Origin: an uncultured Actinomycetes bacterium
GTDB lineage: Bacteria; Actinomycetota; Thermoleophilia; Solirubrobacterales; 70-9
Assembly (NCBI GenBank): GCA_946479725.1
Contig: CAMLHB010000077.1
Coordinates: 1-9,307 of the forward strand
DNA: 9,307 nucleotides
Reading direction: 5' to 3'
Each line of letters opens with the position of its first letter. The stretch's first letter is position 1. Made by a program: the position numbers and the translations under genes. Shown in pieces: positions 1 through 6,530 of this stretch. The notes under the pieces are model-generated. The model worked only from the letters and a program-made list of their open reading frames with translations, had not been told where the DNA came from and did not search any database.

Positions 1-634
1 CGATGACGTCCCCGATCTTCCGGCATTCGCGTTGTACCTCTGTGTCTGGTGTTCCGACGTGTTCTTCGCCGTTGAGGTAGGGGAAGAGCAGGCGGTTGAC
101 GACGAAGCCGGCTTCGTCGGGGACCTCGACCGCGGTCTTGCCGAGCGCGGCGCACCAGGCGAGCGCCTTCTCGCGCGAGTCGGCGGCACCCTCGGGGACG
201 CAAACCTCGACCAGCTTCATCCGCGGCACTGGGTTGAAGACGTGGAAGCCGAAGAGCCTCGGGGTGCCGGCCGCCGCGGCGATCTCGGCGATGCTGAGCG
301 AGGAGGTCGTGGTCGCGAGGTCGGCGTCGGGGCAGGCCTCGGCGATCCGCCGCAGCAGCTCTCCCTTCGGCCCTACCTCCTCGACGATCGTCTCGACGAT
401 GACGTCGCAGTCGGCGAGGTCGGCCGGGTCGGTGGTGACCCGCAGGCGCGAGGGGTCGCCGCCCTCGATCTTGGCGCAGGCCGCCACCACTTTCTCCTCC
501 GCGCGCCAGGCCGAGGCCTCGCTGCGGGCGAGCAGGATCGTGTCTGCGGTGGTGGTCGAGACCGCGGCAAGGCCGGTGGCTATCGCCCCGCTGCCCGCGA
601 TCCCCGGACTCGTGTATCCCTGATTAGCGCTCAT
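1..634 (-). CDS. 3-hydroxyacyl-CoA dehydrogenase, NAD-binding part (3' end outside window)
   Basis: Probable NAD-dependent 3-hydroxyacyl-CoA dehydrogenase, the third step of beta-oxidation (3-hydroxyacyl-CoA to 3-ketoacyl-CoA). The minus-strand frame is open from ATG at 634 to the window start, 211 codons with no stop. Seen: a short N-terminal Rossmann glycine motif (GIAGSGAIATG, residues 11-21); TTSSLSI (109-115); HVFNPVPRMKLVEV (131-144), where H131 and E143 match the catalytic His/Glu pair of the family; and GFVVNRLLFPYL (176-187), where N180 matches the conserved active-site Asn. The distance between the glycine motif and the acidic loop is shorter than in typical family members. After residue 187 the sequence (NGEEHVGTPDTEVQ...) no longer resembles the usual start of the C-terminal helical domain, so the last roughly 24 codons may be a divergent tail, a break or an assembly-edge artefact. 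It is divergent from the thiolase gene and shares its 125-bp control region. No good ribosome-binding site precedes the ATG. Confidence 0.85.
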   Translation of the reverse strand, partial: MSANQGYTSPGIAGSGAIATGLAAVSTTTADTILLARSEASAWRAEEKVVAACAKIEGGDPSRLRVTTDPADLADCDVIVETIVEEVGPKGELLRRIAEACPDADLATTTSSLSIAEIAAAAGTPRLFGFHVFNPVPRMKLVEVCVPEGAADSREKALAWCAALGKTAVEVPDEAGFVVNRLLFPYLNGEEHVGTPDTEVQRECRKIGDVI

Positions 635-697
635 TGGCCGGGGCTTCTATCACGCATCATCGCCGCGATGACGTGAGGGTTCGGGAAGGGGAGCGCT

Positions 698-726
698 TTG
701 GCTGACTGACCAGTCAATCGGCTAAC
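698..726 (+). promoter_or_regulatory. candidate promoter of the thiolase gene
   Basis: TTGGCT (698-703), 17 bp, then GCTAAC (721-726); an alternative -10 is TAACCT (723-728) with 19-bp spacing. The boxes are weak, but they flank the palindrome at 703-716 as a repressible promoter would. A start near 733 would give a leader of about 27 nt carrying the CGGAGG ribosome-binding site at 749-754. Confidence 0.35.
703..716. promoter_or_regulatory. TetR/FadR-like operator palindrome between divergent beta-oxidation genes
   Basis: TGACTG (703-708) and CAGTCA (711-716) are perfect inverted arms around AC. The shape TGACTGACCAGTCA resembles operators of TetR-family acyl-CoA-responsive repressors such as FadR of Bacillus. 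It overlaps a TTGACT hexamer on the minus strand (717-712) and lies between a TTGGCT (698-703) and a GCTAAC (721-726) with 17-bp spacing on the plus strand. A bound repressor could therefore block transcription in both directions. The palindrome is seen directly; the regulator family is inferred from similarity, and no regulator gene is in the window. Confidence 0.55.
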
Positions 727-759
727 CTCCAAGTAGATCTTCAGAGAACGGAGGCTGGC

Positions 760-1935
<1,176 letters not shown>

Positions 1936-1941
<6 letters not shown>

Positions 1942-1964
1942 GAACCCTGAGTAAAGAGTAGGTT
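1936..1964 (+). promoter_or_regulatory. candidate promoter of the first small lipoprotein gene
   Basis: TTGTAA (1936-1941), which includes the thiolase stop codon, is followed after 17 bp by TAGGTT (1959-1964). Predicted transcription start is near 1971. The spacing is ideal and the -10 fits TAnnnT, but only 40-60 bp of intergenic space exists and read-through from the thiolase gene is equally possible. Confidence 0.35.
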
Positions 1965-1984
1965 GCGAGCCCGGATCCCCAGTG

Positions 1985-2461
1985 ATGAAAGGACGCAGCT
2001 TGAACATCAGAGTAGTAGTGGGAACGCTTGGCGCGATGTTGGCGCTGGTCGGACCGATCGGCTGCGGTGGCGGCGATAGCACCGGGAGCGGCCCCCCGCT
2101 GGCGAAGGCGGAGTTCATCAAGCAGGGCGACGCGATCTGCAGAGAAGGCAACGAAGCGAGTCAGACCGAAATCCAGAAATTCGCCAAGGAAAATGGCTTC
2201 GGATCCAAGGAACCGACCAAGGCCCAGTTCGAAAAAGTCGTGACCGAAGTCCTGGTGCCAAATCTGGAGCGGCAAACCGAAGAACTAGACGCGCTGGCAG
2301 CCCCGGTCAAGGACCAAGGCAAGATCGACGCAATCGTGGCGGCGCTGCGCGAAACGATCACCCAGCTCGAAGAAGATCCAAGCAGCCTGCAGGGAAATGT
2401 CCTCGCCAAGCCGATCCAGCTGGAGAAAGCCTATGGATTCAAAGTCTGTGGGGGAGGATGA
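1985..2461 (+). CDS. small exported protein, probable lipoprotein (paralog 1 of a tandem pair)
   Basis: Function unknown; 158 aa from ATG 1985. Seen: a basic N-terminus and hydrophobic stretch (about residues 8-24), then C27 followed by a Gly/Ser-rich linker, which suggests a lipoprotein signal peptide. The lipobox (P-I-G-C) is atypical at position -3. The mature part carries KAEFIKQGDAIC (41-52), a long charged helical region, and a C-terminal YGFKVC motif with C155; C52 and C155 could form a disulfide. These blocks recur in the next gene, so the two are paralogs. The start is uncertain: GTG 1982 and ATG 1985 lack a good ribosome-binding site, whereas TTG 2000 follows AAAGGA (1988-1993) at 6 nt and still encodes the whole signal peptide. 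Codon use is unlike the flanking genes (12 of 15 Glu are GAA). A small secreted or surface protein is the safest statement. Confidence 0.8.
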   Translation: MKGRSLNIRVVVGTLGAMLALVGPIGCGGGDSTGSGPPLAKAEFIKQGDAICREGNEASQTEIQKFAKENGFGSKEPTKAQFEKVVTEVLVPNLERQTEELDALAAPVKDQGKIDAIVAALRETITQLEEDPSSLQGNVLAKPIQLEKAYGFKVCGGG

Positions 2462-2525
2462 GAACCGACCGAGCCGCTCCGAGTGCCCTGAGCCCCTCCT
2501 TTTCTTTGCGCATTTTTGCGCGCCA

Positions 2526-2554
2526 TTGACTTGCGCGGGTGTTCTCGCTTATAC
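2526..2554 (+). promoter_or_regulatory. strong sigma-70-type promoter for the second lipoprotein gene
   Basis: TTGACT (2526-2531), 17 bp, TTATAC (2549-2554): both boxes are close to consensus with ideal spacing, the clearest promoter in the window. A start near 2561 would give a leader of roughly 34 nt containing GGGAGG (2578-2583). It implies that the second paralog can be expressed independently of the first. Confidence 0.65.
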
Positions 2555-2594
2555 CCCCCTCGATTAGTCAAACAATTGGGAGGCGGGCAGAGTC

Positions 2595-3083
2595 GTGTAC
2601 AGGTGGATCGGCGGGATAACGATGGCTGTGATGTTGCTGGTGGTGGGCGTCGGCTGTGGAAGTGGCGAATCGACCTCCGACATCACGAAGGCAGAATTCG
2701 TGAAAAAAGCAAACGCCATCTGCGCCGATTACACGGAACAACGACTCGCAGCTGCCGAAAAGGAATACAACAAGAAGGTGCAACAGGAAAGCCAGGTCAC
2801 CGGTTCTTCTGCGCAAAAGAAGCTCGCAGCGGAATTGGAAGAAATCGGCGAAAAACTGCTGCAGGAAACGACCGTTCCGATCCTCAGAACCCAGGCCAAG
2901 AAGTTGAAAGCCCTCGGTGCGCCGTCCGGGGACGAGGAAACCGTCGAAGCCATGCTGAACAGCTTCGAAAAAGCCACCGATGAAGTCGAAAAGGAAGGGT
3001 ACCGGGGGGCCGTCGGCGGCAACCAGTACGACCAGTTCGAAAAGGAAGCCAGAACCTACGGGCTGAAGTGCAAACTCATTTGA
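2595..3083 (+). CDS. small exported protein, probable lipoprotein (paralog 2 of a tandem pair)
   Basis: Function unknown; 162 aa from GTG 2595, which follows GGGAGG (2578-2583) at 11 nt. The GTG start keeps the arginine of the signal peptide; an in-frame ATG at 2622 would remove it. Seen: a hydrophobic segment (residues 5-20), C21 followed by GSGES (likely lipidated Cys, though G-V-G-C is a weak lipobox), then KAEFVKKANAIC (32-43), a lysine/glutamate-rich helical region that may form a coiled coil (about 45-125), and a C-terminal YGLKC motif with C159. The same order of blocks occurs in the preceding gene, including V-P-x-L...L-x-A-L-x-A-P in the middle. 19 of 20 Glu codons are GAA, and 2701-2820 is 50% GC, far below the neighbouring dehydrogenase gene. 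It has its own promoter upstream and a hairpin immediately after the stop codon. Confidence 0.85.
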   Translation: MYRWIGGITMAVMLLVVGVGCGSGESTSDITKAEFVKKANAICADYTEQRLAAAEKEYNKKVQQESQVTGSSAQKKLAAELEEIGEKLLQETTVPILRTQAKKLKALGAPSGDEETVEAMLNSFEKATDEVEKEGYRGAVGGNQYDQFEKEARTYGLKCKLI

Positions 3084-3085
3084 CG

Positions 3086-3121
3086 TAGAGATCGCCTGGC
3101 CGGCTGGCCAGGCGATCTCTA
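3086..3121 (+). terminator. perfect 16-bp inverted repeat after the lipoprotein stop codon
   Basis: Arms 3086-3101 and 3106-3121 are perfectly complementary (16 bp) around a GGCT loop, starting two bases after the TGA of the lipoprotein gene. The stem is GC-rich, but no T-run follows (the next bases are TATGCTGCG), so it is either a terminator or 3' mRNA-stabilising hairpin of an atypical kind, or a DNA operator. It ends only 15 bp before the ATG of the acyl-CoA dehydrogenase and overlaps any promoter for that gene. Confidence 0.6.
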
Positions 3122-3127
3122 TATGCT
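3122..3127 (+). promoter_or_regulatory. candidate -10 element for a near-leaderless dehydrogenase transcript
   Basis: TATGCT (3122-3127), or the overlapping TATATG (3120-3125), fits the actinobacterial TAnnnT -10. Transcription would start about 3132-3134, only a few bases before ATG 3137, in keeping with the absence of a ribosome-binding site there. No convincing -35 is visible, because that position falls inside the hairpin at 3086-3121. Confidence 0.35.
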
Positions 3128-3136
3128 GCGCCCTCG

Positions 3137-4315
3137 ATGGACCTGACGCTGTCGCCATCGGAGGAGGAGTTCCGCGACGAGGTTCGCGCCTGGCTGCAGG
3201 CGAACCACCCCGGCCCGGAGCCCGAGGCGGGGCTCGACGAGGTGATGGAGTTCCGCCGCGCCTGGCAGTTGAAGCTGCACGAGGCCGGCTGGGCCGGCAT
3301 CTCCTGGCCGCAGGAGTACGGCGGCCGCGGCGCGACGATGATCGAGCAGGCGATCTTCGCCGCCGAGGCGTCCCGGCAGGAAGCGCCTGCCCCCGCCAAC
3401 GTCCTCGGCCTGGCGATGGGCGGGCCGGTGGTGATCGCCCACGGGACCGACGCCCAGAAGGCCCGCTACCTGGAGCCGATCCTGACCGGCGAGGAGATCT
3501 GGTGCCAGGGCTTCTCCGAGCCCGAGTCGGGCTCAGACCTCGCCTCGCTGAAGACGCGCGCGGTCAAGGACGGCGACGAATGGGTGGTCACCGGCCAGAA
3601 GGTCTGGACCACCTTCGCCCAGTACGCGAAATGGTGCATGCTCGTCGCCCGCACTGATCCCGACGCCCCCAAGCACCAGGGGTTGACCTACTTCCTGATG
3701 GACATGGAGCAGGAGGGGGTGCAGACCCGGCCGCTGGTTCAGATCACCGGCGAGGGCGAGTTCAACGAGGTCTTCTTCGAGGAGGCTCGGGTCCCCGATG
3801 AGAACGTCGTCGGCGGCGTCGGCAACGGCTGGGCGGTGGCGATTACGACCCTGATGAACGAGCGCGCCGGCCTCGCCTTCGGAGCGATCTCCCAGATCCA
3901 GAACAGCCTCGGGCGGCTCGGGAAGCTGGCGAGCGAAACGCCTGCCAACGGCGGCGCCGCCGCCGAGGACCCCTACTTCCGCCAGCGGATCGCCCAGCTC
4001 CACATCGAGGTGGAGACGATGCGCCTCAACGCCTACCGCGGTCTGACCAAGACGATGCAGTCGGGGATCCCGGGGCCCGAGGGCTCGCTCGGCAAGTGGC
4101 AGTGGGCAGACATCAACCAGGACCTGACCGAGCTGGCGCTGGAGATCGAGGGTGCCTACTCGGTGCTGGCGCGGGGCTCCGAGCACGCCGTCGCCGGTGG
4201 CGCCTGGCAGTACTCCTTCCTGCGCTCGCGCGCCAACTCGATCGAGGGCGGGACCACCGACATCCTCAAAAACATCATTGCCGAGCGGGTCCTGGGCCTG
4301 CCGCGGCTGCGCTAG
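3137..4315 (+). CDS. acyl-CoA dehydrogenase, alpha-type subunit (carries catalytic Glu)
   Basis: Acyl-CoA dehydrogenase family flavoprotein of 392 aa, which introduces the alpha-beta double bond into acyl-CoA. Seen: the N-terminal helical domain; QGFSEPESGSD (124-134), the flavin/substrate loop before the beta-domain; WVVTGQKVWTTFA (149-161); and a C-terminal IEGGTTDI...NIIAERVLGLPR block (369-390). The Glu of the MCAD-type YEGT motif is replaced by Gly, so E242 in LMNERAG, at the helix-G position used by isovaleryl- and long-chain-type enzymes, is the likely base. The QRxxFG loop, whose Arg binds FAD across the dimer interface, is absent (the segment reads AAEDPYFRQR). This is typical of alpha subunits in alpha2beta2 enzymes such as FadE26/FadE27 of M. 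tuberculosis; the next gene supplies the missing loop. ATG 3137 has no clear ribosome-binding site, suggesting near-leaderless translation. The downstream subunit starts 10 bp after this stop. Confidence 0.93.
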   Translation: MDLTLSPSEEEFRDEVRAWLQANHPGPEPEAGLDEVMEFRRAWQLKLHEAGWAGISWPQEYGGRGATMIEQAIFAAEASRQEAPAPANVLGLAMGGPVVIAHGTDAQKARYLEPILTGEEIWCQGFSEPESGSDLASLKTRAVKDGDEWVVTGQKVWTTFAQYAKWCMLVARTDPDAPKHQGLTYFLMDMEQEGVQTRPLVQITGEGEFNEVFFEEARVPDENVVGGVGNGWAVAITTLMNERAGLAFGAISQIQNSLGRLGKLASETPANGGAAAEDPYFRQRIAQLHIEVETMRLNAYRGLTKTMQSGIPGPEGSLGKWQWADINQDLTELALEIEGAYSVLARGSEHAVAGGAWQYSFLRSRANSIEGGTTDILKNIIAERVLGLPRLR

Positions 4316-4325
4316 GCGTCTCTCT

Positions 4326-5429
4326 ATGTATTTCGACCTCACCGACGAGCAGCAGGCGATCAAGTCGACCGCCCACGACTTCCTCGCCTCGCGCTTCAAG
4401 TCGGAGCGGCTCCGCGAGATCGCCTCGAGCGAGGGCGGCTTCGACGAGGGCAGCTGGAAGGAGATGGCCGAGCTCGGCTGGACCGGGCTGGCCTTGCCGG
4501 AGGAGTGGGGCGGGCAGGGTCTCGGGATCGTCGACCTCGCGGTCCTCTTCGAGGAGCTGGGCTACGTCTGCGCACCCTCGCCGCTGCTCTCGAACACGAT
4601 CGCCGGCCTGGCGCTGGCGGCCGGCGCCTCCGACGAGCAGAAGGAGCGCTGGCTGCGGCCCCTGGCCGAGGGTGAGCTGCGTGGCACGCCAGCTCTGATC
4701 GATGCCGGCGGCCCGGCGGAGCCGATGAAGTTCTCGATGGCCGCCGGCGACACCCTCTCGGGCGAGAAGACGCTGGTGATGGACGCCGGCAGCGCCGACT
4801 TCTTCCTCGTCGCCACCGCCGACGGCGGCCGCCACATCGTCGAGCAGGAGAGCGACGGCGTCACCGTCGCCGCGGAGGAGTCGATCGACCTCACCCGGCG
4901 CCTCTTCAGCGTCCGCTTTGATGGCGTTCGCCCGGCGGCCACCCTGCCCGGCAGCGGTGAGGACTACCTGCCGGTCTTCCTCCGTGCCTGCGTCGCGCTG
5001 GCCGCCGAGTCGACCGGGCTGGCGCAGCGGGCGCTCGACTTCTCGGTCGCCTACGCCAAAGACCGCCAGCAGTTTGGCCGCCCGATCGGCGCCTACCAGG
5101 CGGTCTCCCACCGCTGCGCGCAGATGCTGCTGGAGACCGAGAACTCGCGCTCGGCCGTCTACGGAGCCGCCTGGGCCGCCGACGCCGAGCCGGAGTCACT
5201 GCCGCTCGCCGCCTCGATGGCCAAGGCGTACGCCTCCGACGCCGGCTGGCGCGTGCCCGACATGGCGATCCAGGTCCACGGCGGGATCGGCTTCACCTGG
5301 GAGCACGACCTCCACTTCTTCCTCAAGCGCGGCCGCGCCAACGCCGCCTCCCTCGGCGACGCCAAGTGGCACCGCGAGCGGGTCGCCGGGGCCGTGTTGG
5401 CCGGCGAGACCGCGCCGGCGAGCGCTTAG
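4326..5429 (+). CDS. acyl-CoA dehydrogenase, beta-type subunit (FAD-binding partner)
   Basis: Acyl-CoA dehydrogenase family protein of 367 aa, starting at ATG 4326 (MYFDLTDEQQ), ten bases after the preceding subunit; the frame is open further upstream, but that part overlaps the previous gene and is not family-like. Seen: the N-terminal alpha domain with WTGLALPEEWGG (52-63); a degenerate middle domain without the usual EPxxGSD loop; DRQQFGRPIGAYQAV (246-260), the FAD-contacting arginine loop missing from the partner; and QVHGGIGFTWEHD (316-328), characteristic of this subunit type. Counting back from R247, the helix-G catalytic position falls at or near A221, and no C-terminal EGT motif is present, so it is probably not catalytically competent alone. 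Together with the upstream gene it likely forms a heterotetramer with composite active sites, as known for mycobacterial steroid side-chain dehydrogenases. No ribosome-binding site is evident; translation may be coupled to the upstream gene. Confidence 0.92.
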   Translation: MYFDLTDEQQAIKSTAHDFLASRFKSERLREIASSEGGFDEGSWKEMAELGWTGLALPEEWGGQGLGIVDLAVLFEELGYVCAPSPLLSNTIAGLALAAGASDEQKERWLRPLAEGELRGTPALIDAGGPAEPMKFSMAAGDTLSGEKTLVMDAGSADFFLVATADGGRHIVEQESDGVTVAAEESIDLTRRLFSVRFDGVRPAATLPGSGEDYLPVFLRACVALAAESTGLAQRALDFSVAYAKDRQQFGRPIGAYQAVSHRCAQMLLETENSRSAVYGAAWAADAEPESLPLAASMAKAYASDAGWRVPDMAIQVHGGIGFTWEHDLHFFLKRGRANAASLGDAKWHRERVAGAVLAGETAPASA

Positions 5430-5439
5430 CGCGAGCCGC

Positions 5440-6468
5440 GTGGGCGCCCTCGACCGCATCTCCGTCGCCGCGATCGGCACCTCCGTCGCCGACCTCGAGG
5501 CGGAGACGCTGCGGGCCGAGGCCGCTGGCGTCGAGTGCGTCTGGGCGCCGGAGCTCTTCCGCAGCGCCGTCACCCAGGCGACCTACCTGGCTGCGAAGAC
5601 CGAGCGGATCGACGTTGCCACCGGGATCGTCTGGGCCTTCACCCGAAGCCCCTTCATCCATGCGATCAGCGCCCTCGATGTCGACGAGATGTCGGGCGGC
5701 CGCTTTCGGTTGGGAATGGGGGCGGGGGTCAAACGCCTGAACGAGACCTGGCACAACGCCGACTACGGCCGGCCGGCGCCGCACCTGCGCGAGGCGATCG
5801 AGGCGACGCGGCTGATCATGCGCCAGGCGAGCGCCGGCGAGCCGATCCGCTACGAGGGCGAGTACTACGACATCGACATCAAGGGCTGGATGCGGCCGCA
5901 CCCAGCGCCGCGCGAGGCGGTGCCGATCTACACCGCCGCCGTGCAGGCGGGGATGGGGCGGATGGCCGGCGACGTCGCCGACGGGCTGATCGGCCACCCG
6001 ATCCAGAGTCTGCGGTGGATCGACGAGGTGATCGTCCCCGCCTTCGAGGAGGGCCTGCGGCGCTCGGGCCGCGAGCGCGCGAGCTTCGACTACCTGCCGA
6101 CGGTCTGCTGCGCGATCGACGAGGACGAGGGGCGGGCGATCGAGATGGCCCGCCGCACGATCTCCTTCTACGCGACCGTCAGGACCTACATGCCGCTCTG
6201 GGACCTGCACGGCTTCGCCGACAACGCGGTTGAGGCCGGCGAGGCCTTCCGCCGCGGCGACCTCGCCGCCGTCCCCGCCGCGATCAGCGACGAGATGGTC
6301 GAGGCCTACTGCGCCGCCGGCCCCCTCGACAAGGTCCGTGCCCGGGTCGAGGCCACCGCCGAACGCGCCGACGGCCTCTTCCTCACCCCGCCCACCTACT
6401 TCATCTCCCCCGAGGAGCTGAGCGAGTTCCAGAACCGCATCATCGACGCCTTCGGCCCGGGCGCCTGA
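5440..6468 (+). CDS. LLM-class (luciferase-like, probably F420-dependent) oxidoreductase
   Basis: Luciferase-like TIM-barrel oxidoreductase of 342 aa, a normal length for the family. Actinobacterial members of this subgroup generally use coenzyme F420 to oxidise or reduce small organic substrates; the substrate here cannot be read from the sequence. Seen: the first barrel strand near ISVAAIGTS (7-15), ATGIVWAFTRSP (60-71), the family hallmark SGGRFRLGMGAG (85-96), and the Y-E-G-E-Y-Y substrate loop around 140-146 followed by a P-I-Y-T-A-A strand. The GTG at 5440 is chosen because it begins right before the first strand and lies 10 bp after the beta-subunit stop; the frame stays open far upstream but would overlap that gene. 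No ribosome-binding site is visible. Its position as third gene of the dehydrogenase run suggests a role on the same substrate or its products. An FMN-dependent monooxygenase is the main alternative. Confidence 0.88.
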   Translation: MGALDRISVAAIGTSVADLEAETLRAEAAGVECVWAPELFRSAVTQATYLAAKTERIDVATGIVWAFTRSPFIHAISALDVDEMSGGRFRLGMGAGVKRLNETWHNADYGRPAPHLREAIEATRLIMRQASAGEPIRYEGEYYDIDIKGWMRPHPAPREAVPIYTAAVQAGMGRMAGDVADGLIGHPIQSLRWIDEVIVPAFEEGLRRSGRERASFDYLPTVCCAIDEDEGRAIEMARRTISFYATVRTYMPLWDLHGFADNAVEAGEAFRRGDLAAVPAAISDEMVEAYCAAGPLDKVRARVEATAERADGLFLTPPTYFISPEELSEFQNRIIDAFGPGA

Positions 6469-6472
6469 GCGC

Positions 6473-6517
6473 CGAGACCGCAAACGAAGTCGATAATCGG
6501 CCTCCCGCGCGGTCTCG
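6473..6517. terminator. possible bidirectional terminator between convergent genes
   Basis: CGAGACCGC (6473-6481) and GCGGTCTCG (6509-6517) are perfect 9-bp inverted arms around a 27-nt loop, inside the 62-bp gap between convergent stop codons (6468 and 6531). There is no T-run on either strand and the loop is large, so termination is plausible by position but not certain. Confidence 0.35.
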
Positions 6518-6530
6518 CGAACTGGAAGTG

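Noticed and set aside
32..676. Plus-strand open frames opposite the hydroxyacyl-CoA dehydrogenase
   Set aside because: The minus strand encodes a protein with catalytic His, Glu and Asn motifs; the plus-strand translations are Arg/Gly-rich and featureless.
2462..2520. Terminator after the first lipoprotein gene
   Set aside because: A pyrimidine-rich CTCCTTTTCTTT is present, but only 4-5 bp stems precede it; too weak to annotate.
2508..2523. Short repeated TTTGCGC motifs upstream of the second lipoprotein promoter
   Set aside because: Two 7-bp copies in a short stretch could easily be chance; no third copy or symmetry that fits an operator.
4152..4325. N-terminal extension of the beta-type dehydrogenase
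   Set aside because: It overlaps the end of the alpha-type gene out of frame and is Arg/Pro/Ser-rich; the family N-terminus begins at ATG 4326.
3533..4399. 288-codon minus-strand open frame opposite the first acyl-CoA dehydrogenase
   Set aside because: Antisense shadow of a gene with full family motifs; no start signal or recognisable domain.
4918..5439. N-terminal extension of the LLM oxidoreductase
   Set aside because: It lies inside the beta-type dehydrogenase in another frame and lacks family character; the barrel begins just after GTG 5440.
5323..6483. 386-codon minus-strand open frame opposite the LLM oxidoreductase
   Set aside because: Antisense shadow; GC-rich third-position bias explains the lack of stops.
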